From NCBI RefSeq assembly GCF_000968535.2, contig NC_016112.1, positions 1,798,001 to 1,862,000 on the forward strand: DNA of 64,000 nt. The letters are read 5' to 3'. Under the pieces are notes generated by a model. The model saw nothing but the letters and a program-made list of their open reading frames with translations. It searched no databases and was not told where the DNA came from. This document shows, piece by piece, positions 17,971-26,669 of this stretch (the first letter of the stretch is position 1; every line of letters starts with the position of its first letter). Source of the DNA: Methylotuvimicrobium alcaliphilum 20Z (lineage in GTDB: Bacteria > Pseudomonadota > Gammaproteobacteria > Methylococcales > Methylomonadaceae). The position numbers and the translations under genes were made by a program.

Positions 17971-19206
17971 TCAACTGCCACGTAAAGCAGGAATCAATAT
18001 CACGGAGCGATTCATGTCGGCTTGCGGACTGCGTTCAAGCATGTATTTATAATTTCCAAACAGCGTTTCAATAATATCGCTACTGCTTAACAACGGCAGT
18101 TCGGTCAGCTCTGCTTGAATCTGCACATGCTTTTTTAACCAAGCTTGTAGGTGTGTTTTGACTTTAGAATTTCGCGGCAATGTTTTTGATAATTGGTAAC
18201 ATTGTTGGTAGGTGACTTTGTTAAGCCCTTTGTTTTTAATGATTTCCATCACCTCTGAGACTATTTTAGTCGTCAACGCGAAGCGCTCAATAAAGGGTTT
18301 CATCCGTAAAAAGCCCGGAAACACCGTCCGTAATTTAGCTAACACGCTGCCTTTCTTCGCGCCGCCTTTAACGGCAAAGACATCCAGCATTTTAGCCCCC
18401 CATTCACCGAGTTTACTGATGCTTTGAAAACGCCCTTTAGTCCGTAATTTAGGGGGTGTCAAACAGGCAAATTCTGTCTGTCTCAGGCATTTCGCACCTT
18501 GACCCAGTGCCGCAGTAAAGGCTTTATAATCCGCTGTTTTTTCAAATTGACTTTTCAGCGCGCTGGCCATGCAGTGACCGATGTCATCAATGACGGGCAC
18601 CGGTTTTTCTTGTTTGGCCGACCACTGTCGCACACCTTTTGCTAGCGTGTAGTCGCAGTCTTTAACAATCGCTTGAGGTACGCCGGCGATAGCAAAAATG
18701 TCCTCTAAGTCCTGGCAAACCGTCTGATGATTAACCGTTTCACGCACCTTAAGACCGATACATTCACAATCTTGCAATTGAATGGCGCTGCCGCGTTGGC
18801 ATAGAGACTGTGTTTTTACGCGGAGCACGACCAGTGCTTTTTTAGTCCCTATATCAATGGAGTAATCAATAATCGCAATCCAAGGCTCGCACGTTGGGCA
18901 CACTTGGCGCAGTAACCCTAAACCAACGCGCAAACTCCAGTTAATCACCGAAGTAAAATGTGGCGTCCACGGTAATTCAAGCGATGTTTGTGAATGAAAT
19001 AATTCAAGAATGCGCGGAACGCTACGAAAAGAAACCACCGCATCAAGCACGATAAGCACGCATAAAAGTCGCGTTTGCTGAGCTTGTGTTATGTCAATAA
19101 CCGTTGAAGTATTCGCGGGTACAACAGCAATATCCTGGGTTGCTAGGGTTGACTGATGCTCGAAGGTAATGTTTTTTTTGCTTCGACAAGCTGTTCTAAC
19201 TGGCAA
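17971..19206 (-). CDS. transposase catalytic frame (orfB), expressed by -1 frameshift
   Basis: A 411-codon frame with no convincing start of its own: its first residues (MPVRTACRSKK) are an out-of-frame reading of the upstream frame. Candidate acidic residues of a DDE nuclease are seen in WIAIIDYSIDIGTKKALVVL, PVIDDIGHCMASALK and SSDIIETLFGNYKYMLE. The family could not be named; a DDE assignment is inference. The frame is -1 relative to orfA, and at 19172-19179 the minus strand reads GCA AAA AAA AC, so ribosomes slipping on A-AAA-AAA would make a 457-residue fusion with the coiled-coil segment. Confidence 0.7.
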   Translation of the reverse strand: MPVRTACRSKKNITFEHQSTLATQDIAVVPANTSTVIDITQAQQTRLLCVLIVLDAVVSFRSVPRILELFHSQTSLELPWTPHFTSVINWSLRVGLGLLRQVCPTCEPWIAIIDYSIDIGTKKALVVLRVKTQSLCQRGSAIQLQDCECIGLKVRETVNHQTVCQDLEDIFAIAGVPQAIVKDCDYTLAKGVRQWSAKQEKPVPVIDDIGHCMASALKSQFEKTADYKAFTAALGQGAKCLRQTEFACLTPPKLRTKGRFQSISKLGEWGAKMLDVFAVKGGAKKGSVLAKLRTVFPGFLRMKPFIERFALTTKIVSEVMEIIKNKGLNKVTYQQCYQLSKTLPRNSKVKTHLQAWLKKHVQIQAELTELPLLSSSDIIETLFGNYKYMLERSPQADMNRSVILIPALRGS

Positions 19207-19343
19207 TTATTCCGTTTCAGTTCCGCTATTTTTTTCAAATGACGTTTTTGTGTTTTTCTAAGCTCACGAAGCTCAGCTGCGCGCTCAGTCGCTTTGTTTT
19301 TCCATTCATCGCGGCTGTTTAGTAGTTTTGACATTTGAAGCAT
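19143..19343 (-). CDS. coiled-coil N-terminal frame (orfA) of the transposase
   Basis: A 66-codon frame, ATG at 19343, encoding a charged heptad-like helix (MSKLLNSRDEWKNKATERAA, ELRELRKTQKRHLKKIAELK). On its own it ends shortly after the slippery run, with KKTLPSSISQP. In the -1 frameshift product residues 1-57 are followed directly by NITFEHQ of orfB. Such short coiled-coil leaders in two-frame insertion sequences usually mediate DNA binding or dimerisation. Confidence 0.65.
   Translation of the reverse strand: MLQMSKLLNSRDEWKNKATERAAELRELRKTQKRHLKKIAELKRNNCQLEQLVEAKKTLPSSISQP
19172..19179 (-). promoter_or_regulatory. candidate -1 ribosomal frameshift site
   Basis: Run of eight A on the minus strand within GAAGCAAAAAAAACATT. 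In the orfA frame the codons are GCA AAA AAA ACA, which fits the canonical A AAA AAA heptamer; slipping by -1 continues as AAC ATT ACC in the orfB frame. A downstream stimulatory structure was not worked out. Confidence 0.65.
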
Positions 19344-20176
19344 AGTATTTGGGGGATGGGTTAAAATAAGACCTATTTATACCGCATACAGCGATAATTT
19401 TAAATCCACAAGCTGAGGAAATAAAATCACTGTAAAGTGAACAATTATAAGCCATTCAGGTGTGCTTCTTTTAGCTAAGTCATTGATTAGTCGCTTTATG
19501 AGCAAAATAAAAGCGGCTTAAGCTGTCGTTTTGGTCAAACGATTGCGTCCAGAATGATTTTAAGTTATTGAATATTAATAAGGTATGTGATTTGATGCAT
19601 GCGTTTCGACAGCCTAGTGCGGTCCTCGGTAGACGCACCCCATACCTTTTAATCTTAGACGGTTTTTCGACCAAAAGAGAGCAAGTCAGGGCGAACGCAT
19701 TAAAACAATCAACATATCAATATGTTATCCTGTTTCTTAGAACGCTTAGTCAATTCGGCTTAACTTATGGCACCCCTCCCCGGGCCCCGTCAGCGCGCAG
19801 GATGCAGCGGCCTTCGGGTGTCTGCTGACTCGCGCCATCCGGGCGCTCGCACTTCGTGCGCCTTTGGCGTCCCAATCCGCTCCCGGCGGATTGGTCTTTT
19901 GGATACTTTTCTTTGGACAAGCAAAGACAAAATCGCTTGGAGCGATTTTGAACAGCTTTAGCTGGCCCGTAGGGCGAAACCCATGAATGGGTTTCGTAGC
20001 AGTATCGCGGTTGTCGGTCCGCGAACCGACTACACATAAGCGTCGCGATAGCGACACAAAGCCTTATTTAGGTTTCAAATAAATTAAATCTTATAGTTAA
20101 CCAGGAAAAAAGGAATATTTTAACTATTTGATTTTCTATAGCGTTTTAATGCGTTTGCCCTGGAGAGTAAGTCCTT
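19344..20176. other. long intergenic region, insertion sequence flank and hairpin array
   Basis: 19344-19760 is AT-rich with no recognisable gene; short overlapping frames on both strands lack family features. 19775-20055 is GC-rich and made of successive short hairpins, listed separately. 20060-20176 is plain AT-rich sequence after the mscK-like stop. Confidence 0.55.
19872..20055. repeat. array of five short hairpins
   Basis: Successive perfect stems: CCAATCCGC/GCGGATTGG (19872-19894), CAAAATCGC/GCGATTTTG (19928-19950), CGAAACCCAT/ATGGGTTTCG (19975-19996), GTCGGT/ACCGAC (20013-20030) and GTCGC/GCGAC (20042-20055). The block is GC-rich against AT-rich surroundings. Open frames across it on both strands are translations of the repeat, not genes. 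Confidence 0.65.
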
Positions 20177-23100
20177 TCAGTAGCTCGGAATGTTCGTATT
20201 AGGCTCAAAAATCGGAGTCGGCTCGCTTGTCGGTCTTTCGACGATCGAGCGGACATGTATGTCGCGCTGCGGGAATGGAATTTCTATATTATGCTCACGG
20301 AAGGCATGATTAATTCGGAAATGGATATCATGGGTAACCGGCAGTCGGTGACCCAATTCGCTAACATAAACCCGTATAGAAAAATCTAAAGAACTATCGC
20401 CGAAGCCAAGCATCAACACACTGGGTTCTGGATCTTGCAAAACCAATGGTGTAGATCTAACCGTTTCCAGCATGACTTTATGGGCTAGCTCGATATCGGA
20501 ACCATAGGCTATACCGATTGGGATCACTACCCGTGTCGTCGGATCGGTCAAGGTCCAATTGATCATTTTTTCGGTGATGAATGCTTTGTTCGGTACGATC
20601 AATTCCTTTTGATCCCAATCGGTGATGGTTGTGGCACGCATTTGAATGCGGCTGACTTTGCCGCTGATATCGCTGATAGTCACGGTATCGCCGACTCGTA
20701 TCGGCCGCTCGAACAGAATAATAATACCGGAAACCATGTTCGCGAAGATCTCTTGCAGACCGAAACCCAAGCCTAAACTGAGTGCGGCGACTAACCATTG
20801 CACCTGAGACCAACTGCCGCCTAGTTCATTCGCGACCACGATAAAGCCGATCGAAATCAATAAATATTTGGCCAAGTGATTGACCGCATAGCGAAAACCG
20901 GCATCGACCGTTATGCGCCGAAAAATCAACAACTCCATAACGCCCGGAAAATTGCGGATCGCAACACCGACAATGAAGGCATAGAGGCCGGCTAGAAACA
21001 AATTGGTCAGGGTTATAGGCTGATAGGCTTCTTGGTTATCAATCATGACGAGGTGTTGCCACAACGTGATGTTGTCGAGAAACGCGAAGGCCGGCAAAAT
21101 ATTTCGCCATATCATCCATGATCCGATAATAAGCGTAAATCCGATAAACACATTCAGTAGCGCTTTGGTTTGGGCATTGATCTTAGGGATATCCAGCAGT
21201 TCTTCCTCGGCGGTTACAACATTATCTTCCGAGCCAGTGGTTGTCGGTTTCGAACTTTGCGCGGCAGCAGTCTTGCGTTTTTGTCGTGCGTTTTTCAGGG
21301 CTAGTTGGCGGTTAGCCAAAGTTAGCCAACGCAGCACCAAGTCATAAATAATAATACTGATAAATATCATCCTCAGCGTTACGATCAATTTGTGCTGCAA
21401 TTCCAAAGCGCTTAGATAATAGCCTGCGGCTGCAAATCCGATAATGGTTAGGGGTATGACGACCGACGCTGGATACCAAATATAGCGCGATCGATAAAGC
21501 CATCCGTTCGGATTCGTTTCAAGATAATTCTGCAGCACTCCTTTCGATGGCTTGAGGATAATGAATAAAAACGCGGCTAAAGAAAGCATTAAGATAATGA
21601 CTGCCAGTCGTCCGAGATTATCGCTATGCGATGCTATAGCGGGGCTTCCGCTCAGTTCGGTCAGAAACACGCTCGGCACGGCAACAAATCGTACCCAAGC
21701 GATTTGTTTGCGAAATACCCCGGCATTTTTGGCCTTCCATTGAAAATGTTGCTGAGCAACGCCTTCCGGTGCGAACAGTCGGTAAAAAATCGAAAGCGTT
21801 AATAACGGTATTGAAGCGGCTTGCAATCCTGCTCCGATTGCTTGACTAAAGTCGGCAACATGAGGATTGTCGACCAATAACCAGCCGACTAAAAAAATCA
21901 GGAGGGGCAGAGGCAGTGCTAAAACGAAAATGTCGCCCATCGCGATCAATGTATAGGAAAATTTGTCGGTATAGACTTTTCCGATTCGGTTTGAAATGGC
22001 TGTCAATTGCTGTTTGACTTTAGCCTTGATCGTCATGAGTGCGATCAGAATTATTATCGAAAAGGCGCTAAATAGCGATTTGGATAGTGCGGCTTTAACG
22101 ATGTCTTTTGTAAAGCTTAACCAGTTTAGAGGCGACAGCAGCCATTGAAATGAACCGAATAAGTCGATGAGGTAATGGGTATCGATCGGAGCTGAACTCG
22201 GTACCCACAACAAACGTTCATCAAGATAAGCGGCAAATTTTTCAGCTTGACTAAGCATTTGTTGTCTTGCGAAATCCAGATCGCCGAGGCTTCGCAAATA
22301 AGTCGTGTAAGCAATCGATAATCGGTTCAATAAATCTTTTTGACTATTCAGTAATACGCGCAATTCGGCCTGTATCATCATTCGTTCATTGGCCGGTAGC
22401 TTGCTGTCGACTTCCGAACCCATGATGCTATGCAGTTCCTGATCAATATCAGCCAATTGCTTCAGTCGGTCCTCAACCTTGAATTGCGCAAGACCGGTTT
22501 GAGCGGTTTCGTCTTGGATGGTCTGGGATTGAAATGAGAATTGCCCGGAGGTCGGTAAATTACGTCGTTGTTCTCTAAGTATTTTGCCGAGTGCAGGACT
22601 GAGTCCGGCTAAGCTGATTTTACGTTCGGCACTTTTGAAATCGGTTTCAATCTCGGCAGATTTGCTATCGATTTTGTTTTTCTGTTCGCCGCTTTGTTCT
22701 ATCTTGGCTGTGATAGTCTGAAGATCGCGGCTGTATTGAATGTTGTCACGGGTAACGACTTGTATGACCGGATGTTTATCGGCCAATTCCCGTTCGGCTT
22801 GATCGAGGGCTTCCTGCATTTCCTTGGCTTCTTGTTGGCGGCGTTCGGACAGGGTGTTTTCTATTGCAGCGATAACCGGGGCGAGCAAATTCTTCTGTAT
22901 ATCCAACAATTGCAGTTCGGATTTGATGGCTTCGGTCCTAAGCGGATTGCTGGCAGCCTCGATTTCCAGTTTTTTTAATTCGGCCGTGCGTGATTCGATC
23001 AAGGTTTTTAAATGAATCTGCCGGGCTTCGATTTCCAGCTTCGATTCTGCAGATGTTGGCGGGATTTCGAGCTTATTTCGGGCGGCATCGAGATCTTGTT

Positions 23101-23638
23101 TGGCCTCAACCGTTTCTTGGCGAATCTGCTGCGGACGATTGTTTTGTTCGGCTAAGAGCGCGTCGAGTCTTTTGATTTGTTGGTCGAGGTTGCTAATTTT
23201 GCCTTTTTCGATAATCAGGCGTTGCTCGAGTTCTTCGATGGGGATGTGACTGAAGTCCTCTTGCTTTTGTTTCTCCAGTTTTTGTTGGGTTTGTTTGATT
23301 TCATTTTGTAAGGTTTTAATTCTATCGGGCGCTTGTTGCAGGGCTTTTTGATAGTTTTCGCTGCGAAAATTAAACTCTCCGGTATTGGCAAGATTGTCTA
23401 AAGCAGATTGATAATATTTAAGTGTTTTGGTTTTTACGCCTTCGTCGAGGCCTTCCCGTGCGGTCAGTGCTTCGATTTTGTTGCGTAGATTCTCCGGGAC
23501 ATATTCGGATGTTACTGGCTTGCCGGTTTGGCTTTGAGCCAAAACGACTTGGGGCAATAAGCCGCTTAGTAAAATAAAATTAAGCAAGAGAATAATAAAC
23601 AAGGATATCGCTTGGTTCGTTGAGTAGATAATTTTCAT
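20177..23638 (-). CDS. mscK: MscK/KefA-type mechanosensitive channel
   Basis: Large multi-domain small-conductance mechanosensitive channel that releases solutes on hypo-osmotic shock. Starting from ATG at 23638 it has 1153 residues, similar to E. coli MscK. Order: signal peptide (cut after VVLAQ), long periplasmic coiled-coil region (about 30-470), eight or more membrane helices (about 510-950), and the MscS-type core with the pore helix (SLGLGFGLQEIFANMVSGII), the beta domain (FERPIRVGDTVTISDISGKV) and the C-terminal alpha/beta domain (about 1040-1120). A TTG 24 bases upstream is an alternative start; neither has a clear ribosome-binding site. A role in osmotic adaptation is expected from the family. 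Confidence 0.93.
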   Translation of the reverse strand: MKIIYSTNQAISLFIILLLNFILLSGLLPQVVLAQSQTGKPVTSEYVPENLRNKIEALTAREGLDEGVKTKTLKYYQSALDNLANTGEFNFRSENYQKALQQAPDRIKTLQNEIKQTQQKLEKQKQEDFSHIPIEELEQRLIIEKGKISNLDQQIKRLDALLAEQNNRPQQIRQETVEAKQDLDAARNKLEIPPTSAESKLEIEARQIHLKTLIESRTAELKKLEIEAASNPLRTEAIKSELQLLDIQKNLLAPVIAAIENTLSERRQQEAKEMQEALDQAERELADKHPVIQVVTRDNIQYSRDLQTITAKIEQSGEQKNKIDSKSAEIETDFKSAERKISLAGLSPALGKILREQRRNLPTSGQFSFQSQTIQDETAQTGLAQFKVEDRLKQLADIDQELHSIMGSEVDSKLPANERMMIQAELRVLLNSQKDLLNRLSIAYTTYLRSLGDLDFARQQMLSQAEKFAAYLDERLLWVPSSAPIDTHYLIDLFGSFQWLLSPLNWLSFTKDIVKAALSKSLFSAFSIIILIALMTIKAKVKQQLTAISNRIGKVYTDKFSYTLIAMGDIFVLALPLPLLIFLVGWLLVDNPHVADFSQAIGAGLQAASIPLLTLSIFYRLFAPEGVAQQHFQWKAKNAGVFRKQIAWVRFVAVPSVFLTELSGSPAIASHSDNLGRLAVIILMLSLAAFLFIILKPSKGVLQNYLETNPNGWLYRSRYIWYPASVVIPLTIIGFAAAGYYLSALELQHKLIVTLRMIFISIIIYDLVLRWLTLANRQLALKNARQKRKTAAAQSSKPTTTGSEDNVVTAEEELLDIPKINAQTKALLNVFIGFTLIIGSWMIWRNILPAFAFLDNITLWQHLVMIDNQEAYQPITLTNLFLAGLYAFIVGVAIRNFPGVMELLIFRRITVDAGFRYAVNHLAKYLLISIGFIVVANELGGSWSQVQWLVAALSLGLGFGLQEIFANMVSGIIILFERPIRVGDTVTISDISGKVSRIQMRATTITDWDQKELIVPNKAFITEKMINWTLTDPTTRVVIPIGIAYGSDIELAHKVMLETVRSTPLVLQDPEPSVLMLGFGDSSLDFSIRVYVSELGHRLPVTHDIHFRINHAFREHNIEIPFPQRDIHVRSIVERPTSEPTPIFEPNTNIPSY

Positions 23639-23707
23639 CGTTGATGGACGGTTTGATAACAAGAAATAAAGTGGACCCCAACGTCAATACAGAAAATGGT
23701 CGGCTAC

Positions 23708-23811
23708 TCACTTAACTCGGGACAGTTTAAGGTTAATCCGTTCGGGTGAGCCTGTCGAAGGGCTCAAGGCGAACGGTTAATCCTTAGTGCTTTTGTCCCG
23801 CCTTAAGTGGG
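23708..23811. repeat. palindromic repeat with CCGTTCG/CGAACGG core
   Basis: Imperfect terminal inverted repeats (TCACTTAACTCGGGACA / TGTCCCGCCTTAAGTGG) enclose TTAATCCGTTCG and CGAACGGTTAA with GAGCCTGTCGAAGG between them. The inner part resembles the interior of the inserted element at 57083-57216. It lies between the mscK-like start and the stop of dctM. Confidence 0.65.
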
Positions 23812-23879
23812 AAGTCAAATGGTCTAATTTAAGATGGAACCTGCTCTTTAAAAATAAATCATTTAATGCCTTCATAAAG

Positions 23880-25178
23880 TTAACTAATTTTTGAGTATGA
23901 AGGGAGTAGCCAAGCCGGCAAGCCTAATGTGAGCGCCGGCCAATAAGTGATGATCAGCACGGCCAACAGCAGAATGAAGAAAAAAGGCAATGTGGCTTGG
24001 TATAGCTGTAATAGAGGTCGCTGGAACCGGTAACTGGCGATAAACAAGTTCATGCCTACCGGCGGCGTGAAATAGCCGATTTGCATATTCGCCAGAAAAA
24101 TAATGCCCAAATGCACGGGGTCTACGCCGTAACCGACCGCGATCGGCAGCAGTAACGGAATCATGATGACCAACGCGGCGAAAATGTCGAGCATCATGCC
24201 CAAGATCAGCAAAAACACGTTCAGCGCGATAAGAAAGGTCAATCGGCTCGAGATGTGATCGTGAACGAATTCGAATAAACGCCCCGGCACATCGGCATCG
24301 ATCATCACGTTCGTCGAGGCCAGCGAAACGCCTAAAATCACCAGAATGCCTCCGACCATGACCATTGCGCTTCGCATCACGGCAGGCAATTGGCTTAGAC
24401 TGATTTCGCGGTGAATCAAGACTTCGACGATCAGCACATAGACCGTCGTGACTGCGGCCGCTTCCGATACCGCGAAATAGCCGCTGTAAATGCCGCCCAG
24501 CACGATAAACGGCAAAGGCAGTTCCCAGCGCGATTCGCGCAAAGCCTGCCAGGCTTCGTTTACGGTGAATCGGGTCAGTCCTATTTTGCGGTTACGCCAA
24601 TAACTCCAAGCCGACAACATGATTAGCATCAGCAGGCCCGGCATCACGCCGGCCAAAAACAACTCATCGATCGTAAACGGCCGGCCCACGCTCATTTGCT
24701 GGGCGATAACGCCGTATAATATCAGCGGTAATGAAGGGGCGAACAGTAAACCCAAGCTGCCGGATGTCGTCACCAAGCCGAGGCTGAAATTTTCACGGTA
24801 ACCGGCTTTGATCAAGGCCGGATAAAGTAAGGCGCCCAATGCGACGATTGTGACGCCCGAAGCGCCGGTAAACGCCGTCAACAATGCGCAAGCCGTTAAT
24901 GAAACCATGGCCAGGCCGCCGGGCAACCAGCCCAGCAGCGCTTGTGTCAGGCGCATCAGCCTTGCCGGTGCTTGGCTTTCGCTTAATAAGAAACCTGCAA
25001 ACGTAAACAGCGGAATTGCCAGCAATATCGACATATCGGCCAATCGATAAAATTCGATCGCCACGACCATTAAGTCGATTTCGTTATGATAAAAACCGAG
25101 TAGGGCGCTGGCGGCGATAATCGCGAACAATGGAGTGCCCAATAGCGCCAGAATAATTAGCGCAACTACGATGAGCAT
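23880..25178 (-). CDS. dctM: TRAP transporter large permease (DctM)
   Basis: Main transport subunit of a TRAP (tripartite ATP-independent periplasmic) system, using ion gradients to import substrates delivered by the binding protein. It has 432 residues, about 12 hydrophobic helices, and the family blocks SAGFL-like LLSESQAPARLMRL, TGASGVTIVALGALLYPALIKAGY, SGSLGLLFAPSLPLILYG and YFTPPVGMNLFI. The start overlaps the end of dctQ by one base. It is the last gene of a same-strand run that begins at unbL; the substrate is unknown. Confidence 0.94.
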   Translation of the reverse strand: MLIVVALIILALLGTPLFAIIAASALLGFYHNEIDLMVVAIEFYRLADMSILLAIPLFTFAGFLLSESQAPARLMRLTQALLGWLPGGLAMVSLTACALLTAFTGASGVTIVALGALLYPALIKAGYRENFSLGLVTTSGSLGLLFAPSLPLILYGVIAQQMSVGRPFTIDELFLAGVMPGLLMLIMLSAWSYWRNRKIGLTRFTVNEAWQALRESRWELPLPFIVLGGIYSGYFAVSEAAAVTTVYVLIVEVLIHREISLSQLPAVMRSAMVMVGGILVILGVSLASTNVMIDADVPGRLFEFVHDHISSRLTFLIALNVFLLILGMMLDIFAALVIMIPLLLPIAVGYGVDPVHLGIIFLANMQIGYFTPPVGMNLFIASYRFQRPLLQLYQATLPFFFILLLAVLIITYWPALTLGLPAWLLPSYSKIS

Positions 25179-25657
25179 CAGGGCGCCTCTCTATCCATCA
25201 AGGCCGAAATTCCATGCAACACAAAGCGCAGACTCATGATGCCGAAGCCGAATGGGATAATGAGTTGGCAAATCCACACAGGAACCGAGGCGAATGCCGT
25301 AGTCGCATCTTGATAGTCCATCAACGTCAATCGCGCGCCTTGCCAAGCCAGTAGTGCGCAAATGATAGCGGTAAACCAGTGGCTGATGAGTTGAGCGGGT
25401 ATTTTCAGAAATGGGGGCAGGTACTTGCTAAGGACATCGATGCTGATATGGTTATTATCGCGGGTTGCGGCCATCGCCCCGAGCAGCGCGATCCATAGCA
25501 CTAGGATACGCAGCAGCGGGTCGGCCCAGTCCAAGCCGGCGCCCCAAACGTTTCGCAGCACGACCTGGCCGATGGCCAGCAAAATCATCGCGGCGAGTAC
25601 TAACGCCAAAATACCGTCTTCTAGCCGCCTTAAACCGTTGGTGAGACGCCGACACAT
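25178..25657 (-). CDS. dctQ: TRAP transporter small permease (DctQ)
   Basis: Small membrane subunit of the TRAP transporter, 159 residues with four predicted helices. The family motif is seen in QVVLRNVWGAGLDWADPLLRI followed by LVLWIALLGAMAATRDNNHI. It is positioned between the binding protein gene (4-base gap) and dctM (1-base overlap), the standard arrangement. Confidence 0.92.
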   Translation of the reverse strand: MCRRLTNGLRRLEDGILALVLAAMILLAIGQVVLRNVWGAGLDWADPLLRILVLWIALLGAMAATRDNNHISIDVLSKYLPPFLKIPAQLISHWFTAIICALLAWQGARLTLMDYQDATTAFASVPVWICQLIIPFGFGIMSLRFVLHGISALMDREAP

Positions 25658-25661
25658 GGAG

Positions 25662-26666
25662 CTAGTGGACTGAGCCTTGGCGAAAGTCGTTTAAATGCCG
25701 TCTTAGGGTCTCGATAATCGATTGGCTGAGAATGCCTTCCCGTTCCATTTTCGATTTAGTGTCTTCGAGCATCGCCTGCCAGTTTTTTCGATCGTTTTCA
25801 TCGGTTGCGACGAATTGAATGCCTTGGTTGCGTAAAACCCTGAGCGCTTCGGCATTATCGCGGCGATTGATACTGTTGAATTCCTTATAAACCGCGCCGA
25901 TTACATCGCGAACGATTCGTTGATCGTCCGGCCTTAATCGCGAGAAGGCCCGTGCTTGAACGATCATCGTGCCGTACAAATAAGCCAACGGTTCATCGGT
26001 AACAAATTTGACGCGGGCGTGCCATTGCAGCGCAATCGCGCCCATCGGCGAGCTGGCGACCGTATTGATCAGGCCGGTTTGCAGTGCGGTCATTACGTCG
26101 GTTAACGGCAGCGATATCGGGGATACGCCGATGGTTTGAAAAGCGCTTCGGCTGATGTAATCGCCTTCGGGAATCCATATCTTTTGGCCTTTCAGGTCTT
26201 CGACCCGCGACACCGGTTTGTCCGACATCAAATAGGCAAAACCGCCTTCGCTCAGACCGAAGCTGATAAAACCGTTTTGCTCGAGTCCCTTGACGATCAA
26301 ATCGTCCATGCGCGAGCGCACATAATCGACTTCGTCGAAAGAGCGAAAAATCAACGGCAAGCTATACACCTGCGAATCCGGGTAAATGTCCTTCAAACCG
26401 CCGCCGGGAATAATGCCGCCTTGTAATTGATTGACATTGATTTTACGCATCACGCTGGCGTCGTTGCCCATGATACCGCCCGGGTAAAACCGAAAGGTAA
26501 CGCGACCGTTCGTGCGCCGTTTAATCTCGTCGGCAGCTTCGCGCATTTTTTCCATCCAGACCGTACCGTCCGGCGAAGCTGTTGCGATTTTGAGCATTTG
26601 CGATAGGGCCGGCGGCGAAAAAACCGTCAGGCACATTAAAAACAGAGTCGCGATTAAATGATGCAT
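25662..26666 (-). CDS. dctP: TRAP transporter substrate-binding protein (DctP)
   Basis: Periplasmic solute receptor of 334 residues with a signal peptide (cleavage near ALSQ). The DctP fold is recognised from IATASPDGTVWMEKMREAAD, TFRFYPGGIMGNDASVMRKI, and EVDYVRSRMDDLIVKGLEQN. The usual organic-acid-binding Arg lies in the segment around PEGDYISRSAFQTIGVSPI or nearby, but the substrate cannot be read from the sequence. It follows the TatT gene by 3 bases, an arrangement seen in TatT-type (TRAP-associated TPR) systems, where the TPR partner is proposed to hand the ligand to DctP. Confidence 0.93.
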   Translation of the reverse strand: MHHLIATLFLMCLTVFSPPALSQMLKIATASPDGTVWMEKMREAADEIKRRTNGRVTFRFYPGGIMGNDASVMRKINVNQLQGGIIPGGGLKDIYPDSQVYSLPLIFRSFDEVDYVRSRMDDLIVKGLEQNGFISFGLSEGGFAYLMSDKPVSRVEDLKGQKIWIPEGDYISRSAFQTIGVSPISLPLTDVMTALQTGLINTVASSPMGAIALQWHARVKFVTDEPLAYLYGTMIVQARAFSRLRPDDQRIVRDVIGAVYKEFNSINRRDNAEALRVLRNQGIQFVATDENDRKNWQAMLEDTKSKMEREGILSQSIIETLRRHLNDFRQGSVH

Positions 26667-26669
26667 AAG

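Larger units (their letters stand above)
17797..19617 (-). mobile_element. insertion sequence with two overlapping frames (ends tentative)
   Basis: Two minus-strand frames encode a coiled-coil N-terminus and a DDE-like transposase body joined at an A8 slippery site. The stated limits rest only on a 14-bp imperfect inverted repeat (CTAGCCTGTCGAAA / TTTCGACAGCCTAG); no target duplication was confirmed, so the true ends could be closer to the genes (17971-19343). The element separates a small conserved gene from the mscK-like gene. Confidence 0.55.

Noticed and set aside
19568-20057. Several overlapping frames of 60-103 codons on both strands
   Set aside because: They read through the hairpin array or its flank in multiple frames; the amino-acid strings are low-complexity translations of the repeat.
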